The translations under genes and the position numbers were made by a program. Below the pieces are notes generated by a model. That model ran no database searches. It was not told the origin of the DNA and saw only the letters and a program-made list of their open reading frames with translations. 36,737 bases of DNA from an uncultured bacterium (GTDB lineage Bacteria > Zixibacteria > MSB-5A5 > CAIYYT01): assembly GCA_903930455.1 (NCBI GenBank), contig CAIYYT010000091.1:1-36737 (forward strand), written 5' to 3'. Of this stretch, positions 16,901 through 25,285 are shown in pieces (within the stretch, counting starts at the first letter, position 1; each line of letters opens with the position of its first letter).

Positions 16901-17659
16901 TTAGGCAGCGCCTCCCTGCTCCTTGAAGAGCTGGATGACTTCATAAACCGCTTCGTCAGTCGTGTAGTTGTATGCGTCGACCTTATTAACGAAGAAGTTG
17001 TAGAAGAAAATACCAAGAATACCGGAAATCAGACCACCCGCCGTGTTGACGAGCGCCTCGGAAATACCGGTCGCCAGTGACGTGGCGTCGATAACACCGC
17101 CCGCTGCGGAACCGGTGGCTGCGAACGCACGAATCATACCGATCGTCGTTCCCAACAGACCGATCATGGTGGCGATTGAAGCAATAGTCGACATGGCGAT
17201 CAGGTTGCGCTCCAATAGTGGTCCTTCCAGCGCGTTGGCTTCTTCGATAGCGGACTGCACCAGGGCGATTTTCTTGTCGCCGTCAAGCGCCTTGTTGTCT
17301 TTTACGGTCATGTAACGGTCGATACCGGCGCGCAGCACATTGGCGGTTGTGCCTCTCTGCTTGTCGCAGGCAGCCAGAGCGCCGTCATAGTCCTTCGAAC
17401 GCAGCATCTCGATCAAGCTCTTAAAGAATACTTGCACCGAGGCTGTGCCCTTCGCAACACGCAGTGAGAGAAAACGCTCAACCACAAAGCAGAGCAACAT
17501 GAACAGAACGGCGATCAGAATGACAACCAGCGGGCCACCCTGGTGTATCGAGTGGGTAATCGAGCCCTTTGGTGAACTTCCCAATATCGGGCCCCAAATG
17601 ATGTAGCCCATAACGAACGCTACGATTGTGATGACTGTAATGAAAATCGATTGTTTCAC
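16901..17659 (-). CDS. ExbB/TolQ/MotA family proton channel protein
   Basis: 252-residue ExbB-type protein with an N-terminal hydrophobic segment (about 4-24) and three core helices at about 43-62, 158-180 and 203-225. The hallmark stretch IATMIGLLGTTIGMIRAF is in the third and ISEALVNTAGGLISGILGIF in the fourth. The cytoplasmic loop between helices 2 and 3 has the usual YDGALAACDKQ. It forms the pentameric channel around ExbD, powering TonB. The start is GTG with GGAGG 9 nt upstream. The extra N-terminal helix relative to TolQ is common in FCB bacteria. It is followed without a gap by the first exbD. Confidence 0.95.
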   Translation of the reverse strand: MKQSIFITVITIVAFVMGYIIWGPILGSSPKGSITHSIHQGGPLVVILIAVLFMLLCFVVERFLSLRVAKGTASVQVFFKSLIEMLRSKDYDGALAACDKQRGTTANVLRAGIDRYMTVKDNKALDGDKKIALVQSAIEEANALEGPLLERNLIAMSTIASIATMIGLLGTTIGMIRAFAATGSAAGGVIDATSLATGISEALVNTAGGLISGILGIFFYNFFVNKVDAYNYTTDEAVYEVIQLFKEQGGAA

Positions 17660-17715
17660 CGGATCAATCCTCCGAGTTTCGGTTATAGATCAAAGAACTA
17701 GTTTTCAGTCTTATG

Positions 17716-18408
17716 TTAAAATTCTTTCGCCTTGTTAACATTCAGCATGAACCCGAAAAACGACATCCACAACCCCACACTGGAGAACTGAATGAGCGTT
17801 ACAATCGAGTAGTGACCACTGAGGTCCTGGATTCCCAGATACGGACCAAAGGGAATTCGCTGACCAATCAAGCCCAGCAGGATGATCACCAAGAACACCG
17901 ACAGCGGAACCATGTTGAGCTTGAGAACCTTCTTAAGCTTCGCAAGATAGACCTCCTGCGAAGGCGCCTTACTGTAAACCGTGAACAGCGTCCAGACCCC
18001 AAAGCCGAGCGATAGAAAGGCCAGCAGAGCCAACAAGTAGATCGACAAGGGTATGATCATCCCGCCCATCTTGGACACATAGAACCAGAACCCACCCATA
18101 CTGAACAGGCCGGTTATGCCAAGAAAGGATTCGCTGCCATAAAGAGTCTTGACACGGAACCAAGGGAGAAAGGGAGCAAAAATCATCATGACGCTGGCTA
18201 CGGTGATGAAGATGCGATCCACCTTACTGATCACCGCTGCATACACGACCGAGTTGCGATAGAGCGATCCCACAGCCGCTTTGACTTGCTGGATGTAGCT
18301 TTTGCGCTCCTCGTCATTCTTCCAGAAACTCTGAGGTTTGTCTCCAAAAACCTCAAAGCCGATGTACTGGTAACGTTCGTTTGGATTAACTTGTTTTTCT
18401 TCGGCCAT
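17716..18408 (-). CDS. Unknown multi-pass membrane protein in the exb operon
   Basis: 230 residues, not recognised. A hydrophilic N-terminal 60 residues (includes FGDKPQSFWKNDEERKSYIQ) is followed by four or five predicted transmembrane helices at about 65-85, 95-112, 115-142, 163-185 and 200-222. There are no catalytic motifs or cysteines suggestive of cofactors. ATG is preceded by GAGGTG. It lies 56 bp upstream of exbB and 21 bp after the TPR gene, on the same strand with no terminator visible between, so it is likely an accessory membrane component of this Exb/Ton machine. Could also be an independent small transporter-like protein; function unknown. Confidence 0.72.
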   Translation of the reverse strand: MAEEKQVNPNERYQYIGFEVFGDKPQSFWKNDEERKSYIQQVKAAVGSLYRNSVVYAAVISKVDRIFITVASVMMIFAPFLPWFRVKTLYGSESFLGITGLFSMGGFWFYVSKMGGMIIPLSIYLLALLAFLSLGFGVWTLFTVYSKAPSQEVYLAKLKKVLKLNMVPLSVFLVIILLGLIGQRIPFGPYLGIQDLSGHYSIVTLIQFSSVGLWMSFFGFMLNVNKAKEF

Positions 18409-18429
18409 CTATAAGCACCTCATTGCTGA

Positions 18430-20238
18430 TTATTCACTTTCCGTAACGATATCTTTGCATGTCTGGTTTTTGGGATCACACTTCAGACACCGTTTCGCCC
18501 AATCAACCGCCTGTTTCTTCTGGGGCGTGCCGTCATCGTACATGTTGTATGTCTGAGCGAACCAGATCATGATGTCTGGCTCTTTGCAGATGTCGACGTT
18601 AGCAGCTTCCATTCGCCTCACTGCTTTGGTCAGATAGTCGATTGTAGCTTCTTTGCGAACGGGCTTGTCAGACACAGCAAAGTAACCGAGCCATTTGTAT
18701 GCTTCATATCCCACCGTATCGCATTGAGCCCACTTCAGAGCGAATTTCTGAGCCTCTCCACGGTTCTTCTTCTCCACTAGATAGTATCTGAACATGATCT
18801 GATAAACACTGCAAGCGCCCGGATTGAGTTGGATCACCTTGTTCAGATACTCCATCGCCTTGTCGGGCTGATCCAGCTTCATATAGCAGTTGCCCAAGTT
18901 CTGGTAGGTCTTGATGGCCAAGGTGTCTAGGGCGACCTTCTTCTCGAACCACGGAATTGCTTCCGTGTATTTGCCGGTGTAGTAATATGACAGCCCAAGC
19001 TGATCATACAGACTTGCCGCTCCGCGAGCGTCCGTAGTGTCACGCAACTCGATTGCTTTCAAATAGAATGGTATTGCTTTCTCGAGCAGAGTGCTGTCAG
19101 TCTGACCTTCCCGCCTGCCCAGCTGGTAGTAGGTCAGTGAGCGCTCCCTAAAATAATCGAAATCCTTGGTGCTCCACTGATAGTTCGGGTCACCCTTCGT
19201 AACCTTCTTTTCGTAGTCGGTGAATGCCGCTTCAGCCTCATCGTATTGCTTTAGTCGGAATAGAGCCTTTGCTTTCAGGCTGTAGGCATTGGCTTTGGCA
19301 TTGCCCGTCGCTATGGCTTTATCGAGATACTCCACCGCTAGCGGAAACCCATTGACATTGTAATAGGCTTGCCCGAGGCGATAGTCAACATCAAGCGTTG
19401 CTTTGCCGCCGAGCTTCAGCATGCGCTCGTACATCCAGATGGCATTCTTGAATAAATCGGGTGCTTGGTTGCTCGACTCTCCCACGTCACCGTTGCCGTT
19501 GCTGGAAGCGGCAAGGCCGAGAATCATGTAAATGTCCCCCGATAGCTGATAGGCATCGGCGTAATTAGAATCAAGTCGGATGGCGGTGCTAAGTGACTTG
19601 ATAGCTTCCGCCCACTTTTGCTGGTAGTAGAGCGCTCTACCGATTCTATAATGAGTACTCACATCAGTGGAGTCGACAGCAAGCACGTCTCGGTAACCCT
19701 GGATCGCCACTTCATATACTTTGTTCTCGAAAGACAGATCGGCCAGATCGCGCTTGTACTCAAGGTTGTCCGGTTCCTCGAATATTGCATGCCGGAATGC
19801 CAGGTCGGCCTCCGTAAGCTCGCCGCGCGCCATGTTGTATTTGCCCATTATGTCGAAGAACAATCCTTTGTGTGTCTTGCTCTTGGTTGTTCCTTCATCC
19901 AGAACTGCCTTGGCTTCCGACCACTTCTTCATCGCCACATAGGTCAAAGCCAGGTACGCTTGCGCATCCTCATGTTTGCGCTTGCGATCCAGACAATTTT
20001 GCAACTCTGTCTCCGCCTGCTCGTATTCACCTTTGAGGTAGTATGCTTTGCCGAGAACATAATAGAGGTCGGCGTAGCTCGGGTCCTTCTGGATTCTCGC
20101 TTTGAGAAGAGTTATCGTACTATCGTACTGATGGCGTTTGACCATCGCTTCCGCGTCGGAAACAGGATCAGCATGGAGAGAGGCGCAGAGAGTGACCGCG
20201 AAAACCACCAGCAGCGACCATAGGAATCTTGATTTCAT
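18430..20238 (-). CDS. Periplasmic TPR-repeat protein of the exb operon
   Basis: 602 residues. A signal peptide (MKSRFLWSLLVVFAVTLCAS, cut after LHA) is followed almost entirely by tetratricopeptide repeats, about ten or more, for example ADLYYVLGKAYYLKGEYEQA, THYRIGRALYYQQKWAEAIK and TYQNLGNCYMKLDQPDKAME. TPR solenoids mediate protein-protein contacts; here probably with the Exb/TonB complex in the periplasm. A longer reading from a TTG at 20313 exists, but ATG 20238 has GGAG at a good distance and places the signal peptide at the N-terminus. A conserved C-terminal CLKCDPKNQTCKD could hold a disulfide. It is the second gene of the operon, 71 bp after the small membrane protein. Confidence 0.88.
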   Translation of the reverse strand: MKSRFLWSLLVVFAVTLCASLHADPVSDAEAMVKRHQYDSTITLLKARIQKDPSYADLYYVLGKAYYLKGEYEQAETELQNCLDRKRKHEDAQAYLALTYVAMKKWSEAKAVLDEGTTKSKTHKGLFFDIMGKYNMARGELTEADLAFRHAIFEEPDNLEYKRDLADLSFENKVYEVAIQGYRDVLAVDSTDVSTHYRIGRALYYQQKWAEAIKSLSTAIRLDSNYADAYQLSGDIYMILGLAASSNGNGDVGESSNQAPDLFKNAIWMYERMLKLGGKATLDVDYRLGQAYYNVNGFPLAVEYLDKAIATGNAKANAYSLKAKALFRLKQYDEAEAAFTDYEKKVTKGDPNYQWSTKDFDYFRERSLTYYQLGRREGQTDSTLLEKAIPFYLKAIELRDTTDARGAASLYDQLGLSYYYTGKYTEAIPWFEKKVALDTLAIKTYQNLGNCYMKLDQPDKAMEYLNKVIQLNPGACSVYQIMFRYYLVEKKNRGEAQKFALKWAQCDTVGYEAYKWLGYFAVSDKPVRKEATIDYLTKAVRRMEAANVDICKEPDIMIWFAQTYNMYDDGTPQKKQAVDWAKRCLKCDPKNQTCKDIVTESE

Positions 20239-20309
20239 TTCGTAAGCTCCAATTCGTGCCCAATAGGCGCGACCAAAGATTTTCAATATAGCATTACTCG
20301 ACTGCCGAG

Positions 20310-20507
20310 TCAAGATTTTTTGCTTTCTCGCTGTCGCGCCGACTGCAACATCACGAGTCGCACACCTGCATAAGCAACGATTACCAAGCCAAATGCTATC
20401 CGGTAAATCGGCTCCATAAATCCGAAATACCCGACAATCACCAGAACGCCTACAAATAAGACGATCCCAATTGAAATATAGCTAATCGCTCGCTCTACGT
20501 TTGGCAA
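20310..20507 (-). CDS. Small two-helix membrane protein
   Basis: 65-residue protein with two predicted transmembrane helices (about 10-29 and 34-54) and a basic C-terminus (RQRESKKS). I place the start at TTG 20505-20507, with GGAGG 4 nt upstream (20512-20516); an upstream TTG at 20531 would add 8 residues. It is the first gene of the exb operon reading. The composition (hydrophobic hairpin, basic tail) is typical of small membrane accessory proteins; no family recognised. A weak TATAAA box lies about 30 bp upstream of its start. Confidence 0.6.
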   Translation of the reverse strand: MPNVERAISYISIGIVLFVGVLVIVGYFGFMEPIYRIAFGLVIVAYAGVRLVMLQSARQRESKKS

Positions 20508-20900
20508 TTTACCTCCAGTATCCAAACCCAACTTTATACAAACAAAGGCCTTACTTCTTCCAAGGAATCTGACTCACCACAACCGGCGCCGCCGAAGGCA
20601 ATTCACCAATCGAAGTCATATTCAAACTTCGTGCCCAAATCAAATCTTTCTTCAAACATAAACGGCAGCCGCACAATAACTTAGGGAGACAATTTCCAGC
20701 CCTGTGCTCAACAAACCGCCTGTGCGCAGAAGCTGCGTTTTCCTAAACACGTCGAAACCTATGGTCATAATTATCATAGACTTATCGGTAGCGCCCTTTT
20801 TGGTTATCCCGCGAAATCTCACGCTTGGAGGCAGTTTCTGCTGCCGCCAATACTGTTACGCATGGGCAAGCGGAAGTGGTTATCCATATCGCATCCAACG
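20508..20900. other. Intergenic region without a recognisable gene
   Basis: 393 bp between the small membrane gene and the helicase. The minus strand has two short overlapping frames of about 25 codons near 20575-20690, one ending KFEYDFDW and one ending SQIPWKK. They could be the 3' remains of a lost gene, but I cannot identify them. A TATAAA box for the exb operon lies near 20535-20540. No RNA gene or clear terminator seen. Confidence 0.45.
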
Positions 20901-23594
20901 TCATTTGCCCCCCATGTCGGTTAACCAGCGACTGATATCTCGGACGATCAGGCTCTCATGCTCGAAAGTCTCAACTGGAGCTGGCGCCGCGTCAAAAAAT
21001 ATCCGACCGTAGTTCTTCGTACCCATTCGTGAATCTGTCACGACAACGGCACCCCAATCCGAAGAGTTCCTGATCATTCTACCGATTCCTTGTCTGAACT
21101 TCAGAACGGCCACCGGCAGCGAGACCGACATAAACGGGTTCTCGCCTCTGGCCTCAGCCTCTTCCTGCCTCGCCAACTCCAACGGATCGTCGGGTACCGG
21201 AAATGGCAGCCGAGTCATCACCAGCAGCCGCAGCAAGCGTCCGGGCAGGTCGATACCCTCCCAGAATGCCTCCGTGCCGATCAGCAGTGGACTGGGCATC
21301 TGGCGGAAACGGTTGAGCAGTATTTGTGGTACGCTCTCCGGCGTTTGAATCAGCAGATCGCTTGACAGGCGACGGTCGGTTTTGAGTATTCTAGAAAGCG
21401 CCTCGATCATACGGTAAGAAGTACACAGAACCAGCGTTGGCAATTTCACCGAAGATCGCAACTTCAGAATCAACTGCCCCAGTCGAGCTGTATACTGCTC
21501 ACTGGAAGGCGGCGGCAGATAACGCGCCAAACCAATTCTAAGTTGCTCCGACAGCGGAAATGGCGACCTGATCTTGAGTTTGGTTGGCGCCATTCCTTCC
21601 CTGGTCAGTCCAAGCCGCGATGAAATCCAGCGGAAATCGTCCTCCGAATCGAGCGTCGCAGACGTCAAAGTTACGGAGCGATAACGCGAGTAGAGCTTGT
21701 CTACCAGTAATTCTCCAACTGCTATCGGAGCTACGGTTAGAACGACTTCGCCCGACTCGTGATATTGTCCCCACAGGACCGATCTTTCGTTGCGAGAACC
21801 AGCGATCGCCTCCAGAGTATTGATCTGATGAATCACGCTCGCTGCCTGTTTTTTGACCTCCATAATCATTTCCGAGTCGGACTGTTCTCGATCGGTCGGT
21901 GCGGCTGTCTGCTGCAACGATTTGAGAGTCTCGCGAAGATCGCAGAATGGCAACTCGTGATCGCTCCAGAGTGTTTTTGGCAGGTCGTGAAGCGGATGCC
22001 CGGTCTTGAAACGAAGTCGCTCGCCAATGCCCTTGCCGCCGTTTTGGATCATCCGCAATACCTGACCGGCCAGGATTCGTGGTGGTTCGACCAATTGTGG
22101 CGCCAACGCCCCAATCGTTACGGCGATCTGAGCGATTGCTTCGCTGTTGCCAAAGTTGTCAGCCAGAGTATGCGAGAATCGGTCGCTTCCGATACGCTCC
22201 AAAGTGCGAGAAAACGCCAATAGTGGCAATCCGTCGGTGAAGGCATTCACCGCCTCCATTTCGAGTCGATGAGCCTCGTCAAAAACTGCGTGTGAGAATT
22301 TGCCAAGAATCGTGCCATCAGCCAGAAGATCGGAAAACAACAGCGCATAATTGGTGATCACAATGCTGGACTTGAGAGCGTTCTTGCGAGCGCGATATGC
22401 GTAACATTCGGAGAAGTAGGCGCACTCTTTGCCGAGGCAGGTGGCCTCATCGAGAGTGATTTTCTCCAGCAGAGTCTCCGAATCGGGCTGATCGAAAACT
22501 CCCGTTTCAGTCAGATCGCCGCTTTTCGTGTCCGCTACCCAGACGACCAGCGCTGCCATATACTCTGGCGTCAACGCACCGGACGCCAGTGTCAGATCCG
22601 AGAGAAACTGCTTGTACTTGAAAAGGCACAGGTAGTTGGCAAGCCCCTTCAGAACTGCGACCTTCATTCCCGCCGGCACGATCGCCCTGATCTTCCGCAG
22701 GTCGGAGCGGAACAATTGCTCCTGAAGCGATTTCGTGCGCGTAACAACCACTGCACGAGACTCCTCTTCGTAACACCTGGCTACAGCAGGAAGGAGATAG
22801 CCCATCGACTTGCCGGTGCCGGTGGCCGCTTCGACCAAGACAATCTGTTCCCCTTCCATCCCGTTCAGTACCGCCTCCGCATACTTCGCCTGCCCCCTAC
22901 GTACTTCATAACCGGGAATCAGCGCCTGAAGTGGCGATGATCCGGCAAACACTTCCCGCACCTGCTCAGAGGTGAGTTCACTGCCTGAAGTAAGATTCTC
23001 AAAACGGTCGAGGTCTACGAAGTATTCGGCATCGCAGGTAAACGCTTCCCGCTCTCCTTTAGTCGGAATTGCCTCCAGCCAGGGCATGTATTGTTTGGGC
23101 AGCGCGCGACCAATCTGCTTGAGCATTCTGATTGTTCCCCCCGGCAAATTTGCAGCTTTACTCCGGACTACTCCCGCGATGCTTGCTATCACCTGCGGCG
23201 GTTTCAACTTGGGATCAAGCCGGAAAGCCTTCTTGCAGTCAGACAATTCCTGCGCGCTCAAGGTCGGAAAGAAAATCGCCAGCAATTTCCGAAGGTCAAG
23301 CAGCAGCGAACCGGAAAGGAAGTCACTTATCCGAATCCACTCCTTGTTGGTGGAAATCAGCTCCTGATTGACAAACTGAAATCCGGTGCGCTCCTGCAGG
23401 TCTAAGAAGAACCGGTCGGTCTTCGACCTCGTAATTATGGCTTCGGGGTCCTCAGCGATGACCAGCGTATCCAACGGTTTCAGTTCACCGCCGACCGTCT
23501 CCAATTTTTCGATCGTAAGCACGCGTGCATGTGGCGTGGGAGCTTTGATATCACAATAGACAATCACCGGTGAATATGAGTCGATCTGTGTCAT
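20901..23594 (-). CDS. dinG: DinG/XPD-family Fe-S helicase with degenerate exonuclease-like N-terminus
   Basis: 897-residue superfamily 2 DNA helicase acting in DNA repair or replication-fork processing. Residues 1-200 resemble the DEDDh exonuclease domain of Bacillus-type DinG, but the first acidic motif is DIK (15-17) instead of DxE, so nuclease activity is probably lost. Walker A is AATGTGKS (256-263). Four cysteines (C323, C386, C391, C397) are spaced as the XPD-type [4Fe-4S] ligands. DEAH is at 439-442. Late motifs GTEAFWEGIDLPG and QGIGRMIRNSSDWGAVVVTD complete the motor. It starts 6 bp after the Fn3-like lipoprotein gene with no obvious Shine-Dalgarno, so it probably relies on coupling. 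Last gene of the citrate-synthase operon. Confidence 0.92.
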   Translation of the reverse strand: MTQIDSYSPVIVYCDIKAPTPHARVLTIEKLETVGGELKPLDTLVIAEDPEAIITRSKTDRFFLDLQERTGFQFVNQELISTNKEWIRISDFLSGSLLLDLRKLLAIFFPTLSAQELSDCKKAFRLDPKLKPPQVIASIAGVVRSKAANLPGGTIRMLKQIGRALPKQYMPWLEAIPTKGEREAFTCDAEYFVDLDRFENLTSGSELTSEQVREVFAGSSPLQALIPGYEVRRGQAKYAEAVLNGMEGEQIVLVEAATGTGKSMGYLLPAVARCYEEESRAVVVTRTKSLQEQLFRSDLRKIRAIVPAGMKVAVLKGLANYLCLFKYKQFLSDLTLASGALTPEYMAALVVWVADTKSGDLTETGVFDQPDSETLLEKITLDEATCLGKECAYFSECYAYRARKNALKSSIVITNYALLFSDLLADGTILGKFSHAVFDEAHRLEMEAVNAFTDGLPLLAFSRTLERIGSDRFSHTLADNFGNSEAIAQIAVTIGALAPQLVEPPRILAGQVLRMIQNGGKGIGERLRFKTGHPLHDLPKTLWSDHELPFCDLRETLKSLQQTAAPTDREQSDSEMIMEVKKQAASVIHQINTLEAIAGSRNERSVLWGQYHESGEVVLTVAPIAVGELLVDKLYSRYRSVTLTSATLDSEDDFRWISSRLGLTREGMAPTKLKIRSPFPLSEQLRIGLARYLPPPSSEQYTARLGQLILKLRSSVKLPTLVLCTSYRMIEALSRILKTDRRLSSDLLIQTPESVPQILLNRFRQMPSPLLIGTEAFWEGIDLPGRLLRLLVMTRLPFPVPDDPLELARQEEAEARGENPFMSVSLPVAVLKFRQGIGRMIRNSSDWGAVVVTDSRMGTKNYGRIFFDAAPAPVETFEHESLIVRDISRWLTDMGGK

Positions 23595-23600
23595 TTAGAT

Positions 23601-24515
23601 CTAGTGGAAGACGAGGGTTTCGGGACGGGGCTGATAGATGAAGGAAATCTTGGCGATCTTCTCCTTGGAGTCAACCGAATCAATGCGGAGCAGCGCATAG
23701 CATTTGTCCTGATCCTGCAACACAAACATCGAGTGGCTTGAGATAGGGAGAGTGTTGTCTGGCTTTCCACTCAAGGAGGTCGGAATGGTCGCTTCGAGAG
23801 ATGAATATTCAGAAAGGCTGTAAAACCTTGATTGTCGCAATACTACATTGATACGCTGCGGTGAAGCCACCCGGAGTACACCGTTTATACTCGCCAGATA
23901 GATGTCATTGTCCAGATCGTCCGTCGGCACTGACTTGATCTTGCGTAGCGAAAAACCTGATTCATTCCCCTTGAACGATTCCCTCAGCGTAAAGCTCCCT
24001 TCCGGACGGGGGATGGTTTCTGCAACATTCGATCTTGCCGACTCCATGCCATTCGGGTAGACCGTCGTTACATAGACGCGGTAAATCACACCGTTGTCAA
24101 CGCCCTCCAGCGGATAGGATTCACGTGTGATATCGGCGTCGGTGTCTCCCGGATACGGTTCAGGATTGATTCGCCGGAACCCGCCGTTTGTCGTATCTGA
24201 CGCATCCTTCTCATTCCAGAGGTAAATGTTATATCCGGAAATTATTGTGCTTTCTACGCGGTTTGTCTTCCAGGCAACATCGATCCGCTTATAGAGTGGT
24301 CGGGCGGTTAATTCCGTAGCGGCCACATAAGTTTGTACCGGCTTGGATACGACTGGAGAAGGTGGTGGCGCCGCCGGTTTGGGGCCACACGAAATCAACA
24401 CCGTGGCCGACAACAACAGCAATGCGGTTGCATCGACTCTATACAGTCGGAAACTTTGCTCCGTGCGCAATCTGGGGTTGAGTGCCTTAGCAGCTATTTG
24501 TGGTGGCCCTTTCAA
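23601..24515 (-). CDS. Lipoprotein with Fn3-like domain
   Basis: Up to 304 residues. Hydrophobic segment ALLLLSATVLISC has a lipobox (LISC, Cys at about 43), then a Pro-rich spacer (PKPAAPPPSPVVSKP). A fibronectin-III-like beta domain follows at about 60-170 (RIDVAWKTN, ISGYNIYLW, VDNGVIYRVYVTTVYPNGMES), then an unrecognised beta-rich C-terminal half. The longest reading starts at TTG 24515 in a TTGA overlap with the citrate-synthase stop, but that gives an unusually long leader before the hydrophobic core. A TTG 15 codons later would fit a signal peptide better; start uncertain. Probably anchored in the outer or inner membrane; function unknown. Confidence 0.72.
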   Translation of the reverse strand: MKGPPQIAAKALNPRLRTEQSFRLYRVDATALLLLSATVLISCGPKPAAPPPSPVVSKPVQTYVAATELTARPLYKRIDVAWKTNRVESTIISGYNIYLWNEKDASDTTNGGFRRINPEPYPGDTDADITRESYPLEGVDNGVIYRVYVTTVYPNGMESARSNVAETIPRPEGSFTLRESFKGNESGFSLRKIKSVPTDDLDNDIYLASINGVLRVASPQRINVVLRQSRFYSLSEYSSLEATIPTSLSGKPDNTLPISSHSMFVLQDQDKCYALLRIDSVDSKEKIAKISFIYQPRPETLVFH

Positions 24516-25285
24516 TCGCCGATTGTCCTGTGCGGATGGCCTGTATAGATGGTGTTGAAATTGCCCAGCTTGCGAATTGGTTTCTGCGTGGTCTTTTCCT
24601 CGTAGGCATGCGCCACCAAGCCGCCGATACGGGACAACATGAAGAACGCTTTCCCCAATTGCCAGTCAAAGCCCAAATCAGAAATCACCGCCGCAATCGC
24701 ACCGTCAATATTCAACGGAAGTTCTTTCTTGCTGTCCCCCGCGAGTATTTTCTCAATCTCTACAGCCAACATGGCATGCTTGCCGTAGAGACCCAGTCTC
24801 TTAGCCAGCTCGAGCAGCTTGATCGTCCGCGGATCGCTTGTGTGAAGCTGGTGCCCAAAGCCCGGCATCCGTTGTGCATTGGCCTTTAGGTCCCTTACCA
24901 AATTGATCGCCAGCGAATTTGGATCACCCTCTTTGCGCGCAACCTCTTGCAAGATTTTTGCTGATTGTTCGATGGCACCACCATGAACATCGCCGATCGC
25001 CATGATACCGGCAGCCACCGCCGTATTCAGCGAATTGCCCGCTGACATTACGGTGCGCGTTGCCAGCACCGAGGGAGGTGTCACGCCGTGGTCGATGCAA
25101 GAAACCAGAATGGCTCGGAACAACTCGGATGATTTGGCATCGGGGAGATTTCCTCTGAGGACGAGATAAATAGCATCACTAAAACTGATCTTCTCCATCA
25201 GTTCTGCGATATCATAGCCTTGAACAAAAATCTGATTTGCACTGACTTCGCTAATTGAGCTTTGCCAGGGAGCATCGTCGGTCAT
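24512..25285 (-). CDS. Short citrate synthase family protein, possible citryl-CoA lyase
   Basis: 257 residues, much shorter than ordinary citrate synthase (about 370-430) and matching the small citryl-CoA-lyase-like branch. The catalytic triad is present: H101 in GDVHGGA, H145 in MPGFGHQLH, D194 in LNIDGAIAAV; substrate Arg R153 lies in SDPRT. Family knowledge: the full-length enzymes make citrate from oxaloacetate and acetyl-CoA, while the short forms include citryl-CoA lyase, which cleaves citryl-CoA in the reductive TCA cycle. By-eye reading cannot decide direction. ATG is preceded by AAAGG and overlaps the upstream lipoprotein stop (ATGA). Its operon's promoter faces away from a shared Rex-type site, linking it to NADH status. 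Confidence 0.85.
   Translation of the reverse strand: MTDDAPWQSSISEVSANQIFVQGYDIAELMEKISFSDAIYLVLRGNLPDAKSSELFRAILVSCIDHGVTPPSVLATRTVMSAGNSLNTAVAAGIMAIGDVHGGAIEQSAKILQEVARKEGDPNSLAINLVRDLKANAQRMPGFGHQLHTSDPRTIKLLELAKRLGLYGKHAMLAVEIEKILAGDSKKELPLNIDGAIAAVISDLGFDWQLGKAFFMLSRIGGLVAHAYEEKTTQKPIRKLGNFNTIYTGHPHRTIGD

Noticed and set aside
20239-20313. TTG start at 20313 for the TPR protein
   Set aside because: It would place 25 residues before the signal peptide; ATG 20238 has GGAG and a normal signal peptide.
20570-20700. Remnant of a gene in the intergenic region
   Set aside because: Two frames of about 25 codons with protein-like ends, but too short to identify and with no start signals.
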